Below are positions 37,561 through 51,026 of a stretch of DNA of 64,000 bases, in pieces. Position 1 is the stretch's first letter. Every line of letters begins with the position of its first letter. Source of the DNA: Mesocentrotus franciscanus (Eukaryota; Echinodermata; Echinoidea; Camarodonta; Strongylocentrotidae); assembly GCA_037976565.1 (NCBI GenBank), contig CP137675.1:2055323-2119322 (forward strand), written 5' to 3'. Under the pieces are notes generated by a model. The model saw only the letters and a list, made by a program, of their open reading frames with translations. It searched no databases and was not told the DNA's origin. Position numbers and translations under genes: made by a program.

Positions 37561-40500
37561 TTGCCCTTATCAGTTCTATAATCCTATTAGCTGACCGTTG
37601 CCAAGGGAATACTAAGCATGTACTTTAAAAAGCATTTGTGATCTCATAGGAATGGAGAGAATGATAGAAAACAAGATATTTCCACTTTACAGGAATGGCT
37701 AATAAATCTCTTCAATGGCAATATAGATTTTTTTCCACAGATGGGACCATTTCATGAAGATACATGTATTGTACATGTATGTATTATGCTAAACCACCAT
37801 ATAAAATTGCATGGAAAACATGAGAACATAGAAACAAGTTTCTGATTTTCATATATATATTATTTTTGTTTGTAATTTGATTTACTATGTATATATTCAG
37901 AGCTGAATAGAGGAATAGATATCATATGTATGATGCTAAAATATTTTGACAATCACTGCGCCTTGTCAATGTAGTTCCTACCCAACAATTATTTCATTCA
38001 CTTAATATGAGCCTGCTTCCCTTTCCCTGCTGTCTTAGAAAATCAATTGCAAAGCAATTTTTATGCCACAGTCTCAACTCACATAATCACACAATAGCAA
38101 AATACATTAAAGCAAAATGTAGTGATTGACATATATTTACAATGATGAATTCTCTGAAACTAATCACATTGTACCATTTCGTTGAATAGCACATAATAAT
38201 AGTGTTTAACCTACTATGTAAAGATGAGAGGTAACCAAATATCTTGTTACCATTGTGGATAAAGGTCGAGTTGAGAATATAGTGTTTTTTCGCTTGTTTG
38301 TTTTTCATTTTGTTTTCTTTGTTTTGTTTGTTTATTTTACAAGGGCCATAGAGACAAAAGACAAGAAGTAACCAAATACATGCACCTAGTTACCATTGTG
38401 GAGAAAGGTTGCTAATGTAGAATTATTTGGGTTCTTTTTGTTAGTTTTTGTTGTTGTATGTTTTTTTTTACTTAGTTTTCGTTTTGTTTTCTATTATTTT
38501 CTTTCAGTTTCTTTTCTTTTGTTTCCATTTGTTGTTGTTTTTGCTTCCATTTGTATGTTTTTTATCTTTTTTTTTGTTTGTTGTTTCTATTCCAAGGGGG
38601 CGTGCAGGCAAAACAGGTACCGGTATGTACTGTATGTCTGTTGTATGAATTTAAGCCCACATTTCCAACTTGGTTTAAGCCCCAGTTTAATCATGAACCA
38701 GCTGGCGAAAGCAAGTCAATGTGCATTATATTACATGTAGATTGCAATTACGTAATAAAATCAAAAGAAAATTAAAAGAAAGGAAAATTCATCGTTATCT
38801 ACTGCAGATGACCAGGAAAACATCCAAAGGTTTCCTCTCAGCACAAATGTAACCATGGACTCACACCTGAACATTTGCTGCCATATTTACATGAAAAAAC
38901 CGAACATGAAAGGACATTCTCCAATCGGAAACAGCAGGCCATAAATTTCCCAGGCGCTGATTCACGTTTTGACATCTTTTTAATCTCCCTAGCAATCAGG
39001 CAGCCTGCTGCCCACAAATGGCTTAGAATTTATGAGGTGTTGAATCTGAGGCTGTTTACCATCAATTTAACATTGGCTAAATGCTGTCGCCTTTCTTAGC
39101 ATCTGGGAATTTCCAGCACGTTTGGCAGATAAATGTAGCGAAACGTGAATGTGCAATCATGGATCACATGAGCGGATGCCTCCTACACATGTAATTGCTG
39201 ACCAATTTGTATTTGTCAAAATACAACTCAGATAAGGTATTTGGTGTATAAATTTAAAACTTTAGTTCAACAAGGCATTGATTCCTTTTTCGTGGTTAAC
39301 AAATCACAAATGTATGTCAAACTTTACTAACCTCAAGTTACAAATTTCAAAAGTTTGCATTTGATCAACATTTATTTACTTTTGAAAGAAAAAGACCAAC
39401 AGTCTTCTAACTTAGACTTTAATTCAACAAAGAAGTTACAAAAGCTTGCTGTGATAATTTCCTGATTCCAGTAATGAGTACCAGTCTACCGGTCAAGAAA
39501 CAGAATGTTCATGAAGCCTTATTTCCAAAAGACTGAAATTTCGAAAGCTAAAAGGTTTCTGTCTTAAGTGGAATTTTACCAGACCGAACATTCAACCATG
39601 ACGACCTTCCTCGGTTTTGTGACGATTCATTCTTGTGGAATTCCAATATTAAATATTCATAAAGTTTCAGTCATCTTGACTGTACTCTACTTGATATGTT
39701 TGGATGTATACATCCTAAACTTGATCAATGGATTACAAATTAGCCTAAAACCAGAGATTACAATATGAGAAATGTACATTTGGCCTGTGAAACAAATAAG
39801 GCAATCAGTCAAGGAGATTTTGAGGAACTACTGGATACACATCCAGCAGTTCTAACAAGCATTTTAAAATATTCACTATCATATTAGACTTGCAGGTAGC
39901 AAGATAATTACAAGTATTCCTAGTTTTGCTTATTGTTCATGTAGGCATCAAAATCAGGCAGGCCTATGCAAATCTTTTCCTCCTAAAAAACGCATTTGGG
40001 CCTACACAAAAAACCTCAATTTGGATGCATGGATGGCGCTTAATATCTCGATTCAGTAGTCTCTGCGCAAACCATTACAGCGATACAAATCAAGGCTTTC
40101 TGGTGACAGTGATAAATGGAGGAGAAATCCTGACATTTAATTAAAGCCAGAGCAATGATAAATGAAAGTGTATTGTAATGCTATATTTAATTGGCCATTG
40201 CTGAAATTGCCTTCTGTTGGATAACGACAGATAATTTATCTACAATGGGCCTGAAGGGTAAAAAGATGAATAATGATAGTCCCAGCAGACTGTTTTTATG
40301 TTATCAAAGTGGATGTAATTCATCACATTCAAAAAGTTTGTAAAATGATGCATTACCGATTCCTCAAAGTGAGCAGCACATATCACTAGCCTACTAGGAG
40401 AAATTTGTCCTCATTAAGTCCACAAATAGTTTGTCTTTTTTAATGTTAATTCATATTGTAATAATTGTATCAAGCCATGTCATGTTTCAAATAACAAATT

Positions 40501-41649
40501 CTAGTAACTTAAAGATGTTGAAGAAAAAGGATGGTATATGTTAAAATGAATTTGAAAATTATCCTTTTTCAGTGCTTTATATTTGTAATAAAAATGTATT
40601 GTGCATTTTAAAAAGATGTTTAAGGTTTTGCACCATGTACATTACCTCAAAGGGAATGAGACCCTAGATAGATTGATAAACACTGTCAAGAGCTTTTCTA
40701 TTCAATCTGCATATACAGATTGTTTTTAAGAGAATATTACTTACGTCAGTCATCCTAAAGTAAGAGGCTAATTTGCAGAAGCATTATACATTGATCTTGT
40801 TCACTCAGTTACAACTGGTAAATCTATTATCTACAAACTACAAATACATATTTGGGTTTTAAAGGTATGCATATTCCTACATGTCAGCATCCATTTATCA
40901 GCATTACCTAATTTAGAAACTGGTTTTGACATGGGCCATCAACAAACAAACAAACACTGGGTCCATCAATTGCACCCTCCATAGCAAACAAAGCAACACC
41001 TAATTGCCTTTGACAAGTTTTCACGCCTTTAGCGGGGATGAGCATTCTTTTGTCCCTCCCCCTCCCTCCACCATAGCCCCTTTCCTTTCTCTCTTTCAAA
41101 AGAGCATTGTTTGATAGGCTCTTGTATCCAAGAGTTGTAACTACTGCCCCTGGGCATTCTATAAATGTCATTGGAATATAACTGTATCTGAATGGCTTCT
41201 CTTCCTCACTGGGTTTTCACTAGTTCAATACATCAATACATTCACTGTACCTAAATATAGTTCAAGTGTCTTTGCCATGGTGATGAAGATGCCTGGTGTG
41301 AAAGAGGGCTTACTTAACACATCCACAAGGTGCCAAGACAGTTGGAGTTTATCAACTTCAAAGGTTTCAGGCTTTCACGTATTCAGATATCCATAGAATG
41401 TTGTTTACAACTCCATTACTCTAGCTAATGATGCCTTGACTTTTATAAAAGAGGGCATTAAAGAGAAGGTTGAGTTCTGGGAAGAGGTGAAAAATAATTT
41501 GTGAACGTTATCATTGTAGTATGCAAGTGTGGAAGAACATCAGATAAAAAATGCTCCGTGAAAAGCATGGCTCTTCAAATGCCTTAATATTCTAAATATG
41601 GCATGTAACATCATAAAAATCGGGACGGATTTTTATGCCACTTGTTCAT

Positions 41650-41854
41650 GTAGTCCCATATACTGTACATCTTTCTGTGTACAGTGCTTGTAACTGTACC
41701 AAGACTGGGCCAAATTTCTCATCATTTTTATTATTCCAGAACCTTGCAGTACACACCGATACTTATATGCTAGATGATCAACCTTTTCTAATCGATTCCA
41801 CAACGTTTCTTTCACAATGCAATCGCATGACCAGAACTCAACTTTATCTTTAAA
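41650..41854 (-). mobile_element. GTTAAAGATAAAG-ended element, truncated copy
   Basis: Inverted relative to the 46681 copy. It ends CCAGAACTCAACTTTATCTT, TAA (41854) and matches inward through GCAATCGCATGACC, ACGTTTCTTTCACAATG and CAGTACACACCGATACTT, to GTAGTCCCATATA. The other terminal repeat is missing. Confidence 0.75.
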
Positions 41855-43860
41855 TGCAACTTCCATGAAATTTTCCAATGTAAACTTTTAAAACTTCTGA
41901 AAATATGCAATTTTATGGCTTTTAATTTTAACGGACAAATACTTTTTACAATGACAATATTGCATGCAAACCTATACAAAAAATCATTAATTGCTTTAAA
42001 TGGTCAATTGATTTGTTTTTCTTTCTCAAACTATAACAGATTTGATAATTCTACAAACATCATTTTGTAGTTCCTACAAAGTAATTTCCTTTGTGGCAAA
42101 TTGAAGAAAAAAATCCAGAAAATGGAGCAGGTCCTATTTCTACCTCGGCAACAAGTTGTTTAGATCCATCTGTTTTCCATTTGTAATAGGGAACAAATAT
42201 ACATGGGATCTGTGAGTGATTTAGCTGTAGTAAACTCTGAAAGGGCTCTGGTAAACTGATAAAGCTCCAATAAAAAATTAAAAATAATACTGTAATCATT
42301 GGGCCTATTTACACATCCCAAACACTATTTTGAAAAAAATCATCTATTTTTAGGACTGCCATTTACACTCAGTACAGGAAAAACCCATAAAAAAAACGTT
42401 GGTATTTGCTCATTCCAAGTTGTTGGTGAGTAGTGCACAATACTGCACATGCCCGACTTATCGCTACTCTGCATGCGATCGCAAGGAAGCGAGGAGAGTC
42501 ATTTGACCAAAAACCGGAATCGTACCAAAGTTTGCATTAACACTGCAAATATCTGTGAAATTTCAGCAGGCATCAAAAACTCCAGAGGTAGATTTAACTT
42601 GGTGTTTGCCGTTCTGCGAACAGAAAAGTATTTTTTACATTGATTTGTATTACACATTGTGCTATGCAACTACTGATGAAATACCGGAAATGTGAGAAAA
42701 ATCAATGATTCTTTGTTGCAGTATAAATGCAGCTAATGTAAGTAAATCAATAAATCCTAAAAGAGCTCCTGCAAACAGAATAGAAATAGAAATGGGGCTC
42801 AGGTTTAAAATACATGTTAAATAAGGACAGTGACGAATGATGATCTAAAGGCAATTGTTGTCAATTAGGTACTGTTATGTTGCTTTGCTATCATATATAA
42901 TTTCCAGACACATGACAACACAGGAAAAGCAAATCATCATCCTCGAGGTAGATAACCTCTTTCTCTTGGTCCTCCTACCGACTATCGATCACGTTTCCAT
43001 CCTCGCTGTGACTGCCGACACACTCAACAAGTCAGCTCTTGATCCCCGCGCCTAAATCTTCCTAGCTACCAAATGGACTCTCCTTCCAAGGCAAAGGCTT
43101 TTGGGGGATTTTTGAGGGAAAAAACTTGACTAAATGTCAGTTGGTGAAGAAGATAAACAAGGCAAAGAGACATAAACAGATTTATTGCAGACCTGAAGCT
43201 CATCAGTCACCATCAACTGTCATACTCATACCTCATCTCAAGTCTCCTCTCTCCGTGAAGAGAAAGAAACAAAAACTGGGCGTGTAGAAATTCTCCTCAA
43301 TTCTCTTCAATGAAGGTGAAAAGTTCGACTATTTCATCATAAAAATAGCTTATTATTTCTGCCTTGAAAGGATTCAGTTTTAAACTTTTAAACCTGATTA
43401 TTAAAGATACAATCTGGTTTTGTTTTGATTCAGTCTGTCAAGGCAAATTACAAAAAAAAATTAGGTGACACATGTGGATCAAGATCTGAAAACAAATTGA
43501 TTGTTACATACAGACAAGCAACAAACAAAAATTAAATTTCAACAAGTCATTAATAAGACTTTTCATAGTTTGCATAATAAAAACATGACTCTCAATCATT
43601 TCTTGAGACCGTCAGTGTTAGCAATTTCATTAGGTAATGTAGCCTACTTCATAAAATTGCATACAATGACAGGAGTTTTTTACTTTCAGTCTATCACAAC
43701 CAAAGTGAAGGATACATGCATTCTCTCAAATTTCTTTCTTGCCATCAATCAAAAAAAGAAAATTATGAGGTGATATTCAGCACAAAAACGCACATGAAAG
43801 CTGCCTCCTAAATGGTAATATGTAAGAGTTCCTTTTACAAGATCAACGTGTTCTATTAAG

Positions 43861-45050
43861 TGACAGCCATTCATGGTTGTAATATATTTGACAAACACCC
43901 CCGATAGTTTCCTAGTAACATTGCATAGAGCTGCTAATTTTGACTGACACCACTATATAAGTCGATTATTAGCTCCTCTAATTCTTTTCTCTCCCTCTTT
44001 CTCTCTTTCTCTTTCTCTCTTTCTCTCTCTCTTTCTTTTCTTCTATTTCACTCTGCTGAATAGAAACATGTCTATACTCAATAAAGTACATGAAAACCTG
44101 CATGATTAACGCATTTCCTCTTGTTGCATACATGATACATTAAAATGTTGCAATACTTGAATACAAGCGAGGTCAAGATATGCCACTCACTTTGTAAATA
44201 TAATTACTATTCTATAAGGCAATAGAAAATAGTGATATTAAAATCAACATGTTTTAAATAGTGACAGCCATCCATAGTCCTAATTATATTTGGCAAACAC
44301 TCCCGATAGTTTCCTAGTAACATTGCGTAGGGCTACTAATTGTGACTGACACCACTATACAGTACGTATCAAAAAAAGTGTACCCAACTTTGGTCGCTTC
44401 TAATCAAAAATTTATAACCTATGTGACCTTGAATCATATTTCACGGTAAAGGGTAACTAATATCCTGTCTAATGGAACCATATTTATAATTGTGCTGCCA
44501 CGGATGAATGAGCAGCAGGCTTTTCAAAAAGTATTGTCAAAAATCTCAAAATCTTCTTGTACCAAGTTTGGGCTGAAGCAATAAATGTGGGTCACAAGCC
44601 ATTATGTGTGTGTACTCTCTTTGCGAAAGCAATGGCTCACTTATTTACATTGACTATTAGGCAGTTGAAAAAAAAGGTGTATTATCAACTCAAACTCAAG
44701 GAAATGCTTATTACAAGCAAAATTTATGATATTCTCTTCGTTATGATGATTACAATCTTGACTTCAATCGCATCCGTTGTTTAAGGTAACTCTTCCCATT
44801 GAGTAATACAAAATGGATAAGGTTTACCGGTATTTGGGATGTTAACTTTTTGATGAAAGTCAACTGTCAATTTCTTTGATACTTATCAACCTGTGTTCTT
44901 TCTTGATTAGCTCATTTCTTCTTGTTGCATACATGATACATTCAAATGTTGCAATGCTCAAATATAAGCAAGGTCAAGATATTTGCCACTCAACTTGGAA
45001 ATATAATTACTATTCTAAGGCACTAAAACAAATAATAGTGATATTAAAAT
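43861..45050. repeat. Local segmental duplication (A-B, A'-B')
   Basis: Block A (43861-43962, CCCCCGATAGTTTCCTAGTA) recurs as A' (44262-44360). Block B (44100-44250, TGCATACATGATACATTAAA) recurs as B' (44905-45050). A and B are separated by a CT tract; A' and B' by an insertion. Confidence 0.8.
44360..44893. mobile_element. Insertion with CAGTACGTATCAAA-like ends
   Basis: It interrupts the second copy of the duplication. Left end CAGTACGTATCAAAAAAAGT; right end TTTGATACTTATCAACCTG. The ends are imperfect inverted repeats, and a flanking TA lies at the left, suggesting a Tc1/mariner-type non-autonomous element. The open frame at 44557-44784 is unrecognised. Confidence 0.45.
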
Positions 45051-45911
45051 GAAAATGCATTTCCATTACCCCCAGTGTACCCATGATAATCAGTGAGTAC
45101 CATTTCTTGCTTTCTTTTTCTAACAAATGTCTCATATATTCAAGCATAATGCTGCACTCTTCAAGCAATGCCCCAAAATTCACATTTCATAGAGTTAAGG
45201 AAAAACATGACAATCTTTCTCATATTTCAGGGGGGATGTATAACAGACTTGGAACTCTCAAGGTACTGAAAAGATGTAAACTTTGGATCTTGAGTTGCAA
45301 GAACTGACCTACATTTTGTCTTTGACCTTAACCAAACTTGACAGAGTTTCTAATGAAATAGGCACCAAGTGATTAGTTTACACTGAATCTCTCAAGGGCT
45401 GTTCCAACGGACAAAGAATCCACAGTCCTGTTTGATTGGCGGCATAACATCAGCAATTTGCAATTTTAAGATTTTCACTTGTGTGTCACAATACAACAAT
45501 AAAAGGCATTATTAAATCTTACTAAATGTGAAACAGAAGGTTAAAAGGTGTTTAAAAGGTGGTGAGATGGAAAGCACTTTTTAATACAAAGTTTATCAAA
45601 CTAAGTAGGTGTAGAGGTGTCATGGTCTATTGAATAACTTACAGGAAAGCAGATCTCAGTCTTTCGTATTTTAAAGAATTCAAATATTTAAAACCATTTA
45701 AAGATCATACTCACAGTGCATAAAAGTTTATTCTATGATAAGACACAAGACATGTAGATTTTTAACAATTCAGAAGCTTGGAAAGGATATTGATGCAGTA
45801 AGTTGCAAGCTCTGGTTTATGTACATGAAGAAAGTTTCCCTAAATCAAAGAGTAATTTAATTTTCATGAAAATCAGTAGATGTTCAGGTCTTTTGTCATT
45901 TTGTAGAAGAC

Positions 45912-46022
45912 TGTGGATCACAAGGAATGGGTTCAAATCCCTGCCACAGAACAAGCATCCTTTCGCAAGGTATTAATCTTCATTTGCCACACTCTATCCA
46001 GGTGAATGGGTGAATGCTTCAG
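45912..46022 (+). mobile_element. tRNA-derived SINE, 5'-truncated copy
   Basis: Keeps the B-box region GGGTTCAAATCCCTGCCACA and the body (GCAAGGTATTAATCTTCATTTGCC, CACTC-ATCCAGGTGAATGGG) shared with the copy at 49843. The A-box half is lost. Confidence 0.75.
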
Positions 46023-46680
46023 CATCTCATCAGGGTAACTACATTAACAGACTAGAGCAGAAGTAATTATCTGAAGATTTTTGGAAGTGCATAGAGCTAG
46101 TGTTCAATCTGTAATAATGCTATGCAAGTGCAAAATATAATCATTATTTTAGTTATTCATTCACCAGTACAAGGGGAAATTTACGATGAATGAACATTGT
46201 AGCTGCATTGCTGATGCATAGACTTACAAGAATACATGGATGCATCCAGGAGCTTTAAACCTACAACTTGATTACATGCTCTGTAGTTTCTATCTATAAG
46301 ACACTGCATATATAATACAACTGTACGTGCCCCGGTGAATCTTCACAGTCTGGAGACAAACCTGGGCCTCAATCGTTGTTAAATTCATGTAACCTCACTT
46401 ACATGCTTTCACATATTCTATGTAGAGGCACATCAGCATTTCATAGGCCCTAGCTATCCCATTTCCCCTAACCGTGATCCTTGTACCTGACAAACTTTAG
46501 TTGGCAGTGTGGACAGGGCCACTGGGGGAGTGTTTCATCTCCTTGTATTCCAGTGATACCCCTAAATTGGATTCTTCTCACTCCTGACAGGCCTCCCATC
46601 GGTAGTAATACATCAAGACACAACCCAGAAATGGAAGTAAGTAGAGCTATTTTACCAAGTAGAGTTTCTATTTCTTTCCT

Positions 46681-47087
46681 GTTAAAGATAAAGACCAGTT
46701 CTGGTCATGCGATTACATTGTGAAAGAAACGTTATGGAATCGATCAGAAAGGGTTGATCATCTAGCAAGAAGTATTGGTGTGTACTGCAAGGTTCTGGAA
46801 TCATCAAAATGATAAGAAATTTGGCCCAGTCTTGGTATAGTTACAAGCATTGTACACAGAAAGATGTATATGAGACTACGCGACCACATGCGCGATATCT
46901 ATTTGGTCCCAATACTAGATATAATAATTTACCAAATATATCAATTAGTAGGCGGTTTCCCGACTTTCCCGTCAAAATTTGTATCATCACGTATTAGTCA
47001 AAACATATTCTTTCACATGATTGGTAATGAGAGCTTCCATTTCATTTTTTGAGAGGGGCGTTTCCAAAACGGGTCTTTACCTTTAAC
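46681..47087 (+). mobile_element. GTTAAAGATAAAG-ended element, full copy
   Basis: Ends GTTAAAGATAAAGACC and GGTCTTTACCTTTAAC; the outer 24 bp pair with three mismatches. 407 bp. The left ~120 bp is open on the plus strand (KDKDQFWSCDYIVKETLWNR and on), and the truncated copy at 41.6 kb is open in the same frame; I do not recognise the peptide. Confidence 0.75.
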
Positions 47088-48907
47088 ATCAGATACTTGT
47101 AGCACTGTAGAGATCTACATGAGGTACATGTACAATATAGATTGTGTGTCTAAATACAGCAAAGCACAAATGATTTCATAGTCGTTTTGAGAAGGTGGAA
47201 GGTGAACACCAATTTATGCCTGAATTTATATAGATTTCCTATTCTTTCATTGCAAGCAAATCGAACTTTCCAATCATTCAAAGTTCAACTCATCAGGATA
47301 GCTCACACATGAACATGTATTATTCTCTTAAAATCATTGTTTGTTTGTGGATTTTTCATCAGAAGTAACATTTTTCACTTATTTTTGCTGCTAGTATTAG
47401 TGGTGGTTTCAATAAATTCATCAGCATCTGATATATAAAATCCTGAATTTTACATGAATTTTAGTATATAAAAAAAAATTATTGTTATTGATTTGCTTTG
47501 GAAGTGAAAGGTGGGTGTACAAGGGACAGGTGTGCCCATACTAAATGTCAGAATCTTTTGTATGTACATGTACACTTATAAATACGGTGAGAATCTGCTT
47601 GTCAACAAATTTTAAGAACTGTGCCCCCTTCCCCTTCCCCTTGAAAGATCCTGGAAACACCACTGATATGCCATTCCATAGTATAAATACAATTTAGCAA
47701 AATGTGTGAACTGTGTGTGGCAAATCTCAGTTTGGATGGCTTTTTATTACCTGGCATCTGGCTAGCTAGCAGTGAGAAGGGATGAGTTTCTATTCTTATA
47801 TGATCCTAGTCATGATTGATATCAATAGCTTTCAGCTGTAAATCATACAATCCTTCATCTGATTATCCTCTCATGTCAGTCTCTCACTTCAAACCTAGCA
47901 TTATCACAAGTATAACAAAAACACTGTGGTATTTGTCTGGTGTGATCTTCATGAAGGCCTATACCCCATTGAGTAAAATTCAAACCTAGCACGTTCACTC
48001 AATCAAAAGGTGGCATCTTTTTACATTTTTTCAGGGGGGAGGGGGGGGGGAGTGGGTGGGGGTGATCTTCTTGCATGCCTTATGCAACTGAATGTTCACA
48101 TTATCAAAAGGAGGCGTCTTTTTTAATATGTTAGGGTTTGCCAATATGCTGAAAGCAAAGTCTCTATAGATGAACAAAGATAACGTAATATCAATCTCGT
48201 ACTAGCCAACATTAATGTTGACATGCAATCTGATTCTCTTTGAGTAACTTTGATGACATGCATGTACCGACAAAGTGACAGAATAGTTGTCGAAATGTCA
48301 GTGGTATATAATATCCTGACATTTCAATCACGATAAGAAGGGCTTAACCAGTGTCGACAGGATTGATATTAAAAATCTGAAACAGTGCATGTCCATATAC
48401 CGCCGAATGAATCAACAACTCATAACCCTACCGTACTTCTTCTTCTTCTTGAATGTCATTCTTTCTTTCATCCCAACTAAAGCATAGCCTACATGCGATC
48501 CCTTTATTCTCCTGTAATAGTTTCTTCTTCATTCATTTCGTTTGCGTTATTTTGAACCAACGAATCCATACAGTAATATATATGACGGATTCGTCTGTTC
48601 ACAATAACGCTGACGATTTGTTTTATCTTTTTATCTTGATATCATGGTTTCTTTTTTATTTTCTGTTTTCTCGTCTGTTTCCTTAACATTTTTCTCCATT
48701 AACAAGTCAATTTTTCTTCTCTCTCATTTGCTATCTTCATTTTCAACATGAAATCAAATAATTCATGCCCATTTTTTTCATGAATTTTTCAAAAATTAAA
48801 GAGATATATATTATATTCCATGAAAATTTAAAACAGCAAAAACAAAAAAAGAGAATAAAGGCTCTACTACAACCTGTAGCTTGTATCCTTTGAATCAGAG
48901 TCGATAC

Positions 48908-48940
48908 ATATCATTTATTGAGAGCCAAAAAGGTGTTATG
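48908..48940. repeat. HP half copy
   Basis: ATATCATTTATTGAGAGCCA followed by AAAAGGTGTTATG; the right arm is nearly erased (GCTAGAACTTTCC at 48961). Confidence 0.5.
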
Positions 48941-49003
48941 AAAGTTTCTTTTTTTAACAAGCTAGAACTTTCCTTATTTTGATAAATGAGACCTGAAGGA
49001 TAT

Positions 49004-49467
49004 TTAGACCCCGTTCTCATTCACTTCGTTGGAGCGGTCTAACTAAGACTCGTTCCTCAGGAGCGGTTCATAGGTGAGTAAGAACGGTCAAAGTGGTCCA
49101 GGAAGTGGACTTCTGGACTGCTCCAGAAGACCACCTCGGGAGGTGGTCTTGAGGAACGGGTCTTATTAAGAGCGGTTTGGACCGCTCTAACGTGCAATGT
49201 GAACAGAAGCGTACTTTGAACGGAAGTGAGCTAGTGACGTTCCGCACGAAACATGTAGTACGGTACATATGGCTTGTATTCCGCGCGCAAAAAATTGACC
49301 CGCTGACCTGAGCTGCCATAGCAACTAGACCACTTTGACTCGTGGAGCGGTTTGAGCCATAAAAAAAAACTGCTCGGAGTGTGCGCTCGCAAACCGTTCC
49401 TCAAGACCCATTCCTCTGGAGCGGTCTAACTAAGACCACTTTCAAAGTGAGTGAGAACAGGGTCTTA
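49004..49467. mobile_element. MITE-like element with TAGACCC(C/T)GTTCTCA ends
   Basis: Ends TTAGACCCCGTTCTCATTCA and TGAGTGAGAACAGGGTCTTA. 464 bp, GC-richer than its surroundings, with repeated GGAGCGGTCTAACTAAGAC near both ends in direct orientation and several AGCGGTTTG/GACCGCTCT words inside. No coding capacity. Confidence 0.8.
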
Positions 49468-49842
49468 GATAAGTATGTGGATACAGCATTCCCAGAAAGT
49501 GCCTTATTCATGCACAAATTGAGCAAATTACATGGCAGTCAAAACAAAAGTTAGGAAAACATATTTCATCTCAGTAGGGGCTAATTTGACTTTATTGGGA
49601 ATATTAGGGAAAGTACCTGAACATGACCCCTTTGGCAACAAGAACTGCCACTCAGGTATGGATCGCAGTAAAAAACAAAATTGGAAAAGAGTCTAGGGAA
49701 TGTAACCCGCTGGCATTACAAGTCTTGTGAATTCATACATGCAGCTGCTTCCCGAATATCCTCTGTAGGCAAGCTTTGAGCTTGATACAGTGTGATCGAC
49801 GTTTCTTGAGTAAATTAGTGTTTGAGTTGAAAATTCCCTGCA

Positions 49843-50061
49843 GAGGTGTTGTGGTTTAGTGGATAAGTCTCCGGACTCTGAACAAGGCACGGGGTTCAAA
49901 TCCCTGTCGCAGCACTAATGTTCTTTGGCAGGATATTAATCTACGTTTGCCAAACTCCACTCAGGTGAGGTAAATGTGTACCTGGCAGGAATTAATTCCT
50001 TGAAATGCTTGAGCGCTGTAATGGCAGCCATGCTAAAGCCGGAGTAATACATCATCATCAT
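49843..50061 (+). mobile_element. tRNA-derived SINE, full copy
   Basis: The head resembles a tRNA: A box TGGTTTAGTGG (49852-49862), anticodon-loop region GGACTCTGAAC as in tRNA-Gln(CUG), and B box GGTTCAAATCC. A conserved body follows (AGGATATTAATCTACGTTTG, AATTAATTCCTTGAAATGCT) and an ATC-repeat tail (CATCATCATC). The folded tRNA is imperfect, so it is not a functional tRNA gene. The body is of the kind shared by deuterostome SINEs (inference). Confidence 0.85.
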
Positions 50062-50137
50062 TCTTTCCTGTCTCCATTCACCTGAATTGAGCCTTCCCTA
50101 CTCGCTCAAAAATTTAGATAGAGCTCCAGAGTGGGAG

Positions 50138-50293
50138 TGAGAGAGATGGTGTGGAAAAGATAGAGAAAAAGAGGGGAGAGAGGAAAAGAGGGGAAAAGAA
50201 AAGAGAGAAAAAGAAAAGAGAGAAAAAGAGAAAAAGAAAGAGAGATACAGACAGACAGAGGAGGGATGTGATGAAAGATGAGAGAGAGTGATC
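50138..50293. repeat. GA-rich tract
   Basis: Nearly pure purine (GAGAGA and AAAAGAGA blocks) just after the SINE. Open frames here are artefacts. Confidence 0.85.
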
Positions 50294-50957
50294 CCAAGAT
50301 ATTCACAGGAGCTAGGATGATACCCCTGAGGATGCAACAAGCCACCCTGATTCATCTCGATTTAAACTCATATTCATCACAATTCAATAATGCGATGTAG
50401 TCGTTGTGTGCCCATAAGAGGGGCAAAAACACATTTTAAAAATCTTATTTGGGTCTTTTCTTTTTAGGTTTTGTGATGAAACGATAAAGAAATTGTATAA
50501 TGGATTTATGAATCATGACTGTAAATATTTATGACAATGAAAATACTGACTATTTTGTATGCGGTAGTTTCATTTAAGAAAGGCAAAGACTTGAAGATGC
50601 AATTTTCCAAAAATTGAACATCAGTTGGCCATTCATTCATTAGTACCCAACTCCCAAGCACATGAAAGCGTACTTTGTACATGCAAGGGTAATGCAAGAA
50701 AATGGGGAAAAGATCCTACAATGGGCAAGAATGTACTTTCAGATTTCATTGAAAACTTAATTGAAAGTCGGTTGCTTTTTTTTTCTTGCTGTGGGTGATT
50801 TTAGACTGAAACATTGATGTGGCTATTTCTGATGAAACAATAAATCATGAAATAATAATAATAATATTGTTGGGATGAAAATAGGAAAGTTATAGTTCTG
50901 GGAATACTGTCTTTGAGGACTTGACTTGAAATGGCAAACAACAGGTGTCTGTAGACA

Positions 50958-51026
50958 GGTGTCTCTCTCTCTCTCTGTCCGTCCATCCCTCCCTCCCTCC
51001 CTCTCTCTGTCTCTCTCTCTGTCTTT
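50958..51026. repeat. CT-rich microsatellite
   Basis: (CT)n with CCCT blocks. Confidence 0.85.

Noticed and set aside
49843..49916. Functional tRNA gene
   Set aside because: A and B boxes are present, but the acceptor and anticodon stems do not pair well and a SINE body follows directly.
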